Of a stretch of DNA of 64,000 nt, positions 45,045 through 53,048 are shown in pieces. Where the stretch lies: contig NC_060108.1 of assembly GCF_021155765.1 (NCBI RefSeq), forward strand, positions 7,351,425 to 7,415,424, read 5' to 3'. Position numbers and translations under genes: made by a program. Position 1 is the first letter of the stretch. Each line of letters opens with the position of its first letter. Source of the stretch: Diprion similis (taxonomy: Eukaryota; Arthropoda; Insecta; Hymenoptera; Diprionidae). The notes under the pieces are model-generated. The model had not been told where the DNA came from. It searched no databases and saw nothing but the letters and a program-made list of their open reading frames with translations.

Positions 45045-45405
45045 CTTCCAATGCTCTCAGTCTGGTATCCAATTTGGAAAGAATTTCAGCGTTTCGAATC
45101 GACAGGACTCTGCCTGTTCTCAAATCTGTGTAGAAGGTATCCAAGGCTTTCCCTGTGGTGGTATCCAATACTTTGATCATTTGATCAAGATTGTCGAGTT
45201 GTTTTTGCAGCAAGTGGAATTTACGACGAAAGATTTTCAAAGTTGCAGCATTGTTTGGCTCCACGGGGTCAGCTATCTTGCATAGTCTTTTGTTGCGTAT
45301 ATCGTAGTGCCCGTCCGCTGTTACGTGAAATCCGACACCCGGAGGACCTCGAGTGCTCGCAGCTGTGTTTTTGTTCAGCTGACGTCGAAACACGTCGACG
45401 CTCAT
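45004..45405 (-). CDS. Conserved Polinton protein with coiled coil, about 133 residues
   Basis: From ATG 45405: MSVDVFRRQLNKNTAASTRG, then RGPPGVGFHVTADGHYDIRN and KRLCKIADPVEPNNAATL, followed by a long heptad-rich segment with many Leu, Gln and Asp. The pattern of a short N-terminal tag, a GPPGxGF/TxDGxYDixnKRLcniaDP motif, then a coiled coil is familiar from arthropod Polinton proteins of unknown role. A structural or fibre-like function would be inference. The gene is 34 bases downstream of the preceding minus-strand gene and overlaps the integrase start, so the minus block is probably co-transcribed. Confidence 0.7.
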   Translation of the reverse strand: MSVDVFRRQLNKNTAASTRGPPGVGFHVTADGHYDIRNKRLCKIADPVEPNNAATLKIFRRKFHLLQKQLDNLDQMIKVLDTTTGKALDTFYTDLRTGRVLSIRNAEILSKLDTRLRALEDERGKASAGDGTA

Positions 45406-45438
45406 CACGTAAATGATTGCAGAAACGGCGTGAATTTA

Positions 45439-46347
45439 TTAATAAATGATTCCAGCTTCCCGCAATTCTTCGAGAATCGACGAAATTCCGTTGTTGTGAC
45501 TTGTATTCCCAGCCGCTTGAGATGCCGTAAGCAAACGAAGACGTTCCACCAACTCGTTTGCGTCGTCCCAGAAAATATAATCTGTTTTAACACCCTGTCG
45601 TGTAACCCAAGCCTGAGGTAGCAAAACACCTTTGCCCGTACGCTTCGATGACGATGGTGATGATGTATTGATGTTGAGCAGCTCTGCAATTGGGTGCTTG
45701 AATTTGGCGCTGGGGGTGTTTCGGATAGGCTCGGTGGCGCTGTAATACTTTCTGTGAGCATTTGATGCGAGAAGGATGTTCTTGTAATTCTTCTTGTCGT
45801 TGGGGGTAACGTGAACGCTGTTCGGCATCTTCTTGAACAACAACTCCAGCAGACCTTGAGTTTTCGGGTAGACTGTACTCCCTATGCGAATGGAATTGCG
45901 CTCGAAGCTTATCGGTGAGTCACCAACCATCAGCCCGGCGGTAGAAAGGTTCCGTACCCCGTATAAAGTATCCAGCTCGTTCTGTCTGTTTTTATCCTCG
46001 AGCGTTCTAAGATATTCATTTTCCAATCCTGCAGATGACTCTGTGATTGTTTGATCCTCTTCCTCTGCAATTGCAAAAGAATCTTCAGCTTCAGATTCCA
46101 TTTCGTTCTTCGGTTCATCCGTCGTTTCAGTTTTGATTTCTTCCTTCACCTCCTGCTTTACAGGTTTCGTGCCTCGAGAGACGTTGACTAATTTCTGCAG
46201 CGGGGTTACCACAGGTTTGAAGACATCCTTCATTGTTTCCTGCAGCGACTCTTTTCCCGTCTTGAGGATTTTATGCTTCCGTCGAATTGCATTACTCGCT
46301 TGAGCAATACGGCGCAAGACTTCTTTTTCCTTCCGAATTTCCTGCAT
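45439..46347 (-). CDS. Conserved Polinton protein, 302 residues (DUF8207-like)
   Basis: Intact from ATG 46347. The N-terminal third is basic and helical (KEVLRRIAQASNAIRRKHKI) followed by an acidic linker. The C-terminal domain starts near GLMVGDSPISFERNSIRIGS and includes TQGLLELLFKKMPNSVHVTP, YKNILLASNAHRKYY and KTDYIFWDDANELVERLRLL. This GDSPI...G...GLxELL...NxY...ILxxTNAHR pattern matches an uncharacterised domain widespread in Polinton-encoded proteins, which I believe is named DUF8207. It sits between ATPase and the coiled-coil gene in the minus block. Function unknown; a virion-core or DNA-binding role is speculative. Confidence 0.7.
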   Translation of the reverse strand: MQEIRKEKEVLRRIAQASNAIRRKHKILKTGKESLQETMKDVFKPVVTPLQKLVNVSRGTKPVKQEVKEEIKTETTDEPKNEMESEAEDSFAIAEEEDQTITESSAGLENEYLRTLEDKNRQNELDTLYGVRNLSTAGLMVGDSPISFERNSIRIGSTVYPKTQGLLELLFKKMPNSVHVTPNDKKNYKNILLASNAHRKYYSATEPIRNTPSAKFKHPIAELLNINTSSPSSSKRTGKGVLLPQAWVTRQGVKTDYIFWDDANELVERLRLLTASQAAGNTSHNNGISSILEELREAGIIY

Positions 46348-46404
46348 GTTGACACAACTAGTTCAGCAACGCTACTGTTTCGTTCCCCTCGATGACCGTC
46401 TACT

Positions 46405-47109
46405 TTATTCCTTTGTCATGTTCATAAAATTGTCGAATCCCTTCCTATATCGACCGTTGTCGAGCTCTCGATCCTTGTCGATCACGAGGAACCCATATTT
46501 GTCACCGTTCCAGCATGCCACACACAAGTCTTTAAACTCTGTGTACGTCATATCGGTGTTTACGTGATCGTTGTATACGTGTCTCAGGTTCATTTCGTCT
46601 TGTTTGAATAAGACCAGCAGGTTAGTGTTATCGCGCACGAGATGCTTGGGGATCCGTGCGTTCGTCTGACAAAGATAGAAACAGTCTACGTCATGATGTC
46701 TACCCATACAAAAGTATGCGCGTACGTTGTCCTGCTTCTCGCACGCTACGTCATCGAATATCATGATTGAGTTAGGTTGCGTCTCGTTCAGTGCGATGAC
46801 GTGCTCATGCTCGTCAAAGGGGAAGTATTTAACACCGTCGACGCTTTCAAGCACTTGACTGAGAAACTTGTATTTCGGTTGATTGAGAGATTTTGAGTAA
46901 ACGTACAGGTTTTCAAACCTCAAACCGTTCGGATGCGTTATAAGTGAGAACAATGCGTTGGTTTTGCCACAGTTAGAAGGTCCACAAAATACCGCACGTA
47001 CACTACTCGGAAACAGTTCACCGTGGCGTTTTTTCGGTTTTTCATTTTGCTGCGTATATTTGTCAAAGTTCATCACAGGTAGCTTCATCGATTGTGTCTT
47101 AAACTTCAT
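46405..47109 (-). CDS. Packaging ATPase (A32/FtsK-HerA type)
   Basis: A 234-residue P-loop ATPase, open from ATG 47109. Walker A is VFCGPSNCGKTNALFSL and Walker B is SIMIFDDV. Between and after them lie YVYSKSLNQPKYKFL and YLCQTNARIPKHLVRDNTNL, typical of the poxvirus A32-like genome-packaging ATPases found in Polintons, whose length is close to this. It would translocate element DNA into the particle. It is divergently arranged with the plus-strand morphogenesis block, separated by about 70 bases containing a TATA box. No lesion is visible. Confidence 0.9.
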   Translation of the reverse strand: MKFKTQSMKLPVMNFDKYTQQNEKPKKRHGELFPSSVRAVFCGPSNCGKTNALFSLITHPNGLRFENLYVYSKSLNQPKYKFLSQVLESVDGVKYFPFDEHEHVIALNETQPNSIMIFDDVACEKQDNVRAYFCMGRHHDVDCFYLCQTNARIPKHLVRDNTNLLVLFKQDEMNLRHVYNDHVNTDMTYTEFKDLCVACWNGDKYGFLVIDKDRELDNGRYRKGFDNFMNMTKE

Positions 47110-47133
47110 CTCGAACGTGACTGCTCGATTTTC

Positions 47134-47168
47134 TATAAATGCATCATTTATAAGGTCTTTCCCTCAGT
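47134..47168 (+). promoter_or_regulatory. Core promoter in the divergent ATPase/virion-gene spacer
   Basis: TATAAAT (47134-47140) and TCAGT (47164-47168) are about 32 bases apart, the arthropod TATA-initiator layout. The next ATG is at 47181, predicting a leader of only about 15 bases. Confidence 0.6.
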
Positions 47169-47180
47169 CGAAGAGCGAAG

Positions 47181-47975
47181 ATGATTGTGCACACACGCGA
47201 TCGTAAGCGATCCTCGAAAAAACGATCACGTGGGAGAGGATTGGTAAATAGCATCATCAACAAACTCCCGATCGAGTTGCATGTTCCCGGTTACCAATAC
47301 TGCAGTCCTGGTACAAAGTTGGCGAAAAGACTCGCGAGAGGCGATCCTGGTATCAATCCTCTCGACGCAGGGTGTAAGGAACACGATATATCATATTCGA
47401 AAAATCGTGAAAATCTCGAGGCTAGAAACGTCGCGGATAAAATATTAGCCGAGAAAGCCTGGAAACGGGTTTTAGCAAAAGACGCAAATTTAGGTGAAAA
47501 AGCAACCGCTTGGGCTGCAGCGAACACGATGAAGGTAAAAACAAAGTTAGGCATGGGCTGTCGGAAACCCAAGAGCGTTCCCTTGAGCAAAATCATACGC
47601 GCGGCAAAGCAATCCATGATACCGAGCCACAACGCGAAAACAAGCATCAAATCTGCACTGAAAGGTGCTCGAGAAGCTGTGAAAAAAGAAGGTGGTAAAC
47701 ATAACGTGCGATCACCGCGCATTCTACCGGTACCCTCAAAAGTTGGTGGATTTCTACCTTTTCTCATACCAATTTTTGCCGGTCTAAGCGCTACGGGTGC
47801 ATTAGCGGGGGGTGCTGCGGGTATAGCAAAAGCTGTCAACGATGCGAGCGCGGCTAAACGAGAATTAGAGGAAAGTAAACGGCACGACAAAACAATGGAA
47901 GCGATCGCATTGGGTAAAGGTCTCCATCTCAAACCGTACAAGAAAGGTTTTGGTCTTCATCTTTCAAAAAACTAA
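47181..47975 (+). CDS. Minor virion protein with phospholipase-A2-like motif
   Basis: A 264-residue intact protein. After a very basic N-terminus (RDRKRSSKKRSRGRG) residues about 27-75 read HVPGYQYCSPGTKLAKRLAR and PLDAGCKEHDISY. The YCSPGT loop and the C-x3-HD pair match the Ca-binding loop and catalytic His-Asp of the secreted-PLA2-like domain also found in parvovirus VP1. The middle is Lys/Ala-rich; residues about 190-225 form a glycine-rich hydrophobic segment (FLPFLIPIFAGLSATGALAG) that could enter membranes. Minor capsid proteins of this type occur in Polintons and adintoviruses. Membrane breaching is inferred from family knowledge. It is first in the plus morphogenesis block, two bases before the protease. 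Confidence 0.75.
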   Translation: MIVHTRDRKRSSKKRSRGRGLVNSIINKLPIELHVPGYQYCSPGTKLAKRLARGDPGINPLDAGCKEHDISYSKNRENLEARNVADKILAEKAWKRVLAKDANLGEKATAWAAANTMKVKTKLGMGCRKPKSVPLSKIIRAAKQSMIPSHNAKTSIKSALKGAREAVKKEGGKHNVRSPRILPVPSKVGGFLPFLIPIFAGLSATGALAGGAAGIAKAVNDASAAKRELEESKRHDKTMEAIALGKGLHLKPYKKGFGLHLSKN

Positions 47976-47977
47976 AT

Positions 47978-48355
47978 GTGACGCTACCACGCCGAGCGTT
48001 AACCAATTGGGATTTGTTGAAATATGCAAAATTTATGAAAATTCCGTATTTCCGAGGTATCCTTATGCGAAACGAAATGCCCAAAAACGGACCGCGTAAA
48101 AACGAGGCAGCCGTCGTCAAACTTGACGATAACGACGGTCCTGGGACACACTGGGCTGCGTATAAGAAACGTGGCAACGATGTCATCAATTTCGACAATT
48201 TCGGTCATCTTCAACCTCCGTTGGACCTCGTGCAATATCTCGGTGTTGGTAGCGTGAAATATAACGATGAAAGATATCAAGAGTACGGTACGTTCGATTG
48301 CGGACACTTGTGTCTGAAATTTCTGAGCGGTGAGCTATATAAACGTCGTACATAA
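47978..48355 (+). CDS. Adenain-like cysteine protease
   Basis: A 125-residue protein of the adenovirus-protease/Ulp1 type. Motifs appear in the order His (GPGTHWAAYKKRGND), Asp/Asn (INFDNFGHLQPP) and Cys (YGTFDCGHLCLKFL), the expected catalytic series with the downstream Gln region around DERYQEYG. The position usually holding DSFG reads DNFG. Such proteases process virion proteins during maturation. It begins two bases after the upstream stop, a tight arrangement within the virion block. No break is visible. Confidence 0.88.
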   Translation: MTLPRRALTNWDLLKYAKFMKIPYFRGILMRNEMPKNGPRKNEAAVVKLDDNDGPGTHWAAYKKRGNDVINFDNFGHLQPPLDLVQYLGVGSVKYNDERYQEYGTFDCGHLCLKFLSGELYKRRT

Positions 48356-48370
48356 TTTAGTGAAGGCAGT
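48336..48370 (+). promoter_or_regulatory. Candidate core promoter of the penton-like gene
   Basis: TATATAAA (48336-48343) overlaps the protease C-terminal codons; GCAGT, a TCAGT-like initiator, is at 48366-48370 and the ATG at 48386. Confidence 0.5.
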
Positions 48371-48385
48371 CTAACACTTGCAGCC

Positions 48386-49072
48386 ATGGATGATTCGTTT
48401 ACGTCAACGATATCGGGAACGTCTTCGATTCTCGAAGCGCAATATTTTCCCCCGATCGAACTTGCTTCAGACAAAAATTACACTCTCGGTCTCGTTGAAT
48501 TGTTAACCTTCGATTCCATTCCCAACGTTGACGCTGGCCACAATAAATTGTACATAGGTGATAAGGTAGTCACCATATCTACCGGCAGCTATGAAATTGA
48601 GGATATCGAAAAGTATGTTCAAGACGCTCTGAAGAATACAGACATTGAAATCAGCATCAAACCTAACAATAATACGTTATGCAGCGAAATCAAATGTAAC
48701 CACGTCGTGAATTTTGAGCCTAGTGATTCTATTGGTCAGCTTCTTGGATTCACACCGCGTGTATTGACGGCTAACCAAACTCACCAATCGGATATGCCTG
48801 TAGCTATTCTCAAGGTCAACGCGTCGCGAGTCGAATGTAGCATTACAACGGGTGCCTACGTCAATGAGCGCAAAGTTCATACTATTCACGAATTTTTCCC
48901 CATCGTTCCACCGGGATATAAGATCGTGGAAGTGCCGTCGCACGTCATTCATCTTCCGATCACCGTAAAGACCATAGATCACATACAGCTTCGGTTAGTA
49001 GATCAAGACGGAGACTTGGTTAATTTTCGCGGAGAAGTTATAACTGTGAGACTGCACATCAAATCGCAATAA
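48386..49072 (+). CDS. Penton-like minor capsid protein (single jelly-roll candidate)
   Basis: A 228-residue intact protein: TISGTSSILEAQYFPPIELA, then YTLGLVELLTFDSIPNVD, KVVTISTGSYEIEDIEKYVQ, HVVNFEPSDSIGQLLGFTPR and, at the end, VKTIDHIQLRLVDQDGDLVN. The motif order Y-xLGL-xxxxTfnSiPNi, then iPxGsYei-di, SixxlLGF, and lvDQdG near the C-terminus is that of the Polinton minor capsid protein proposed to form pentons. It lies between protease and major capsid genes as expected. The fold assignment is from pattern memory, not modelling. Confidence 0.75.
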   Translation: MDDSFTSTISGTSSILEAQYFPPIELASDKNYTLGLVELLTFDSIPNVDAGHNKLYIGDKVVTISTGSYEIEDIEKYVQDALKNTDIEISIKPNNNTLCSEIKCNHVVNFEPSDSIGQLLGFTPRVLTANQTHQSDMPVAILKVNASRVECSITTGAYVNERKVHTIHEFFPIVPPGYKIVEVPSHVIHLPITVKTIDHIQLRLVDQDGDLVNFRGEVITVRLHIKSQ

Positions 49073-49075
49073 AAT

Positions 49076-49249
49076 ATGGGTATTGTATATAACAGATTAC
49101 CCAACAAGAGTTATATTAGTAAGGCGGCATGTCCCGATCAAGTCAGTCATCGATCGATTCCCAAACCGTTAACACGTCAAAACGTGGAATTCCTGATAGC
49201 TCTGGGTCTAAAAGTGACACCTTTTGGAAGAGGAATTTCCAACGAATAA
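49076..49249 (+). CDS. Small Polinton ORF, 57 residues
   Basis: ATG at 49076, one base after the preceding stop's immediate surroundings, opens MGIVYNRLPNKSYISKAACP and continues with SHRSIPKPLTRQNVEFLIAL and a Gly-rich end, stopping at TAA 49247-49249. The tight fit between penton and capsid genes and the balanced composition argue that it is real. I have an impression of similar short ORFs (LPxKPLTxxNxxFLxxLGxkV) in this location in other insect Polintons. Function unknown. Confidence 0.55.
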   Translation: MGIVYNRLPNKSYISKAACPDQVSHRSIPKPLTRQNVEFLIALGLKVTPFGRGISNE

Positions 49250-49286
49250 AACTGCAGTTCTGCTGTTTCGTTGTCTGCTACGTACC

Positions 49287-50504
49287 ATGGAGGAGGAAAT
49301 CTTGAGCATTCAAACACCCGTCGCCTTCGATGAGTCGATCGCTCACCAAGAAATACATGCACACAAGCCGTATGCGTCATCAACTTTCAACAACAGCGAC
49401 GAGATTCGCATCACCGTTCAGCATCAGGATTTATGCATATTACCAAGCAACAGTTCGCTGCATATCTCGGGAAAATTGGTCAAATCAGATGGCAGTCCAG
49501 CAGCGGTTACAACTCTGGTCAACAATGCCATCTGCCATCTGTTCGAAGACGTACGGTACGAGCTAAACGCTGTCGAGATTGACAAATGCAAAAACGTTGG
49601 TTTAACCAGTCTGCTGAAGGGTTTCGCCTCGCTCAACCCTGGTCAGAGTTGGCTTATGGAAAACGCTGGATGGCTCGATGTTCGAGAAACGAAAAAATTA
49701 ACTGACGCCGATGGTAACTTCGATGTGGTTATCCCCTTGAGCATGATATTGGGCTTTGCCGAAGACTATCGCAAGATCATCGTCAACGCGAAGCATGAGC
49801 TGATTCTCACAAGATCAAAGAGTGATTCAAATGCCATTGTTCAAAATCAAGACGAAGACTTTCGAGTCGTGATCGATCAAGTGGAATGGTTAGTACCGTA
49901 CGTGAAGCTTTCGGATCAACGAAAAATTGCTCTGTTGAATTTCATCGAGAAAGATACACCTGTCTCCATGAGCTTCCGCAGTTGGGAGATGTACGAATAT
50001 CCTCTGCTACCGGCAACCACGAAACACGTGTGGACTGTAAAAACGTCCACTCATTTGGAGAAACCGCGATTCGTTATTCTCGGTTTTCAAACGAATCGAA
50101 AAAACAAAGCCGACAAAAATGCCAGCCATCTTGATCACTGTAACATCACCGACGTCAAGCTCTTCTTGAATTCCGATTATTATCCGTACGGTAACCTGAA
50201 CCTGGACATGAGTCATAATCGCTTCGCACTGCTGTACGAGATGTATGCCAAATTCCAGGCTACGTACTACGGCAAGGAACCCGAACCTTTGTTGACAAAG
50301 AGCGAATTTCTACAGTACGAACCTCTGATATTCATCGACTGTTCGAAACAAAACGAGGCTCTGAAATCTGGACCGGTTGACATTCGTATCGAATTTGAGG
50401 CTAAAAATAACTTTCCCGCCGGTACATCTGCCTATTGCTTAATTTTACACGATCGTATAATCGAGTATAATCCGCTGAGTGGTGGGGTGAGAAAATTGGT
50501 ATAA
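49287..50504 (+). CDS. Major capsid protein candidate (double jelly-roll), 405 residues
   Basis: The best start is ATG 49287 in the context ACCATGG; an open extension upstream lacks ATG. The protein has IETPV-like ILSIQTPVAFDESIAHQEIH, then DEIRITVQHQDLCILPSNSS, FEDVRYELNAVEIDKCKNVG, and near the C-terminus LIFIDCSKQNEALKSGPVDI and IEFEAKNNFPAGTSAYCLIL. Polinton major capsid proteins show the same N-terminal Y-x-i-Q-hqD-xyixPs-S-L-I-xG and C-terminal ID-CSxQ-e-lksg-vDirie. They assemble icosahedral shells with the penton-like protein. The frame is uninterrupted. Confidence 0.8.
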   Translation: MEEEILSIQTPVAFDESIAHQEIHAHKPYASSTFNNSDEIRITVQHQDLCILPSNSSLHISGKLVKSDGSPAAVTTLVNNAICHLFEDVRYELNAVEIDKCKNVGLTSLLKGFASLNPGQSWLMENAGWLDVRETKKLTDADGNFDVVIPLSMILGFAEDYRKIIVNAKHELILTRSKSDSNAIVQNQDEDFRVVIDQVEWLVPYVKLSDQRKIALLNFIEKDTPVSMSFRSWEMYEYPLLPATTKHVWTVKTSTHLEKPRFVILGFQTNRKNKADKNASHLDHCNITDVKLFLNSDYYPYGNLNLDMSHNRFALLYEMYAKFQATYYGKEPEPLLTKSEFLQYEPLIFIDCSKQNEALKSGPVDIRIEFEAKNNFPAGTSAYCLILHDRIIEYNPLSGGVRKLV

Positions 50505-50535
50505 AAACCTTGAAGGCTGCGATTTTCGATTCAGT
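50500..50535 (+). promoter_or_regulatory. Core promoter overlapping the capsid stop codon
   Basis: TATAAAAA begins at 50500 and includes the capsid gene's TAA stop (50502-50504). TCAGT lies at 50531-50535, about 31-33 bases on, and the next ATG at 50546. This predicts a separate short-leader transcript for the following gene. Confidence 0.65.
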
Positions 50536-50872
50536 CTTATTCACGATGGAGTTCATAGTTGACGTGCAAGGATTCAACAGACCAGGCCCTGGTTTTACGC
50601 CAAAAGAGTTGGCAGTTATATCAGTCAACGAAGAAACTAACCCGTCAATTTTTCTCTTCCAACCGCCGTACGATTGGAATTGGGTCTGCAAATGAATTTT
50701 TTTTATTGTTTCGTTCGATTCTTTGGGTATAAGTTTCATTGTAAAATATTTATATTTTTGTAAAATTTTCAAAATTGGCCGAGATATCGAATTCTGAAAT
50801 TTTACTTATTTAAACGTAAGTGGGGATAGCCGACTACGTGCCGGAGATACCCGATGTTGGTCGAATCGATAG

Positions 50873-50880
50873 TGACGTCA
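50873..50880. promoter_or_regulatory. CRE-like palindrome upstream of the transposase
   Basis: TGACGTCA lies 85 bases before the transposase ATG, in the context GTGACGTCACGATGTTA. It mirrors an identical octamer upstream of the YqaJ gene at the other end. Confidence 0.5.
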
Positions 50881-50964
50881 CGATGTTATACGCGCTCCAG
50901 CAATATATTCTAAATACGTGCGTTGGCGCAGAATCCAAGGCGAATTTACTAATTTTTCGTTGAA

Positions 50965-52862
50965 ATGAGCAAAATAAAAACTTATAGAGTGTGTTTTGTG
51001 CCCTTGTGCAAAAATACTACGAAACGCACCCCTGAAAAAGTATTCGTAACAGTGCCAAAAGAAGTAAAGCGTCGGAAACAATGGTTTGCTGCAGCACGTC
51101 GTGATTACCCCAAGTCTGCTTCAAATTACTTTTGCTGTGAAGACCATTTCAATGTAAGTATAGTTTCTTACAATATAAAGTAAATCATCCCACGTGCCTG
51201 TTTTATTCCACAACGCGAGTATATAAGAATGTAAAAATTTAGCCAAAAAAAAAAATCAAATCCTAGACTTATAACCTCAATAACAATAAGTTTAAACTTT
51301 TGTGGGAGCTAATGTTACTCATTTTTTGGGCAGCTGCATGAAGATATAGACAACTATTTGTATTATACATATCAGGGAGGTCCAGCGAGAATGAAATTAT
51401 CTGCAGTTTCACATAAATTTGAATGTCAACCTAACCGCAAACGTTCAGCAAATGCACCTCCACGACCTGTCGCAGAGAAAAGAAGAAGATTGCATGAAAT
51501 TAATGAAATGTTAGCTGCTGAAATTCCACCCTGCTCTTCTGAAAGTCTACCAAGCACATTTGCACAGTTACAAGGAGAGAACGAAGTCCTCGATAGATCT
51601 ATGGAAGATATAAATTCTAATAGTGATCTAGTCAGCAACTCCAGAATATTTGACACAGCGACTGTGAAAGTGGATGCACAAACTCAAACCGAGTATAACC
51701 CCACTGAGCATAGTATTGGTGTACAAGTTAATATTCGAAAACGATACCGTAGTATTGCTACCATGTGTAAGATAATGCCATCGATTTGTCATACGAGTTC
51801 CTCGCCAATCAAAATTTCCAATCTTATGGATAGCGCAACATCTCCCATCAAGTTAATACCAAAAATTAAAGCACAAAAAACTGATTTAAAGTCATCAAGT
51901 ACAGTCTCACGATCAGTCAGTGAATTTATCAGTTCTACTGATTATTTTGAGCCTACAGAGGGATCCCATTCAAGTAATTCAGATAGTCCCCAGAAAAAAT
52001 TTCCAGATGCTGTAAAACTCACAAACTATTTTATCAGTATAAATATGAAGTCGTACCTAGGTGTTCCGAATGAGTGGTCCTTTTTACTGGACATTCTTAG
52101 CTCACATACTAAAATTAAAAGTGATAATATCAAATTATGCTTGATGAAAATTAGAACGCAAGACACGTTTGAGAGACTGGGAGAACAGTTTGGTATGACC
52201 ACTTCTAATGCAAGCTTTATTTTCAGAAAAACAACTCCAATATTGGCACATATGTTGAAAACTTTCATTTTTTTCCGGACCGTACCGCGGTTAAACAAAT
52301 TTTACCAATAGTTTTCAGAGGTACATATAGTCATGTTCGATCTATAGTTGACGCTCTTGAAATACAAATTGAGAAGCCCAGTGATCCTGTCAATCAGGCA
52401 CTGACTTGGTCAGAATATAAGAAGTGCAATACATTAAAATATTTGATTTCTTGTTCGCCTGATGGCTTTATCATCTATATTTCTACCGGATACGGAGGTA
52501 GAATTTCAGATGTGCTGTTATTCGAAAAATGTGGTATATTAGATAAGCTTCCTGCAAATAGTGGTGTGATGGCAGACCGGGGCTTTAAAAGTATACAGAG
52601 CTTACTATCAATGAAAGATTGTGAATTATTAAAACCACCCAGTGTATCGTCTTCAGTTAAACCTGAAAAATCTGAAGTGTTAGAGACAAAGCGTATTGCC
52701 AGCTTGCGCATCCACGTGGAAAGAGTCATTGGCAGATTGAGAGAATTCGATTTCCTGAAACCACATGCTGTCATTAATCACAGTATGTTATCTTATACTG
52801 ATGACGTTATCACCATCGCATCAGCATTAGTTAATTTACAATCTCCAATAATTAAAATGTAA
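50965..52862 (+). pseudogene. THAP-domain DDE transposase, two exons, one frameshift
   Basis: Exon 1 (50965-51153) encodes a THAP zinc finger: CFVPLCKNTTKRTPEKVF, then QWFAAARRDYPKS and YFCCEDHF, the C2-CH ligands. A GTAAGT donor and GGGCAG acceptor join exon 2 at 51334 (LHEDIDNYLYYTYQ). The long middle is Ser-rich. Near 52270, in a T run, the frame shifts by one, just before FPDRTAVKQILPIVFRGTY. The DDE_Tnp_4-type core follows: VDALEIQIEKPS (first Asp), VMADRGFKSI (second Asp), HVERVIGRLREF (Glu). The stop is at 52860-52862. The protein would bind the ends through THAP and mobilise the element. The homopolymer shift could be mutation or sequencing error. Confidence 0.87.
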
Positions 52863-53048
52863 TTTTCAGTACTTGAATAAAAATCTTATAATTTTATAAC
52901 CTTATAAGTATGTTTATTAAATTGACATTTTATACAGTAACTGTATTATAAAGGAAAAGCAAAATAGATTTTGATAAGACTTTTTTTATTATATTAAGTT
53001 ATAATAGTATAAAACTTGAACAGATTTTATTAGTTAGTTAAGTCAAGT
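52863..53048. other. Short AT-rich spacer between convergent transposon genes
   Basis: It contains AATAAA at about 52876 for the plus-strand gene. No coding sequence. Confidence 0.5.
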
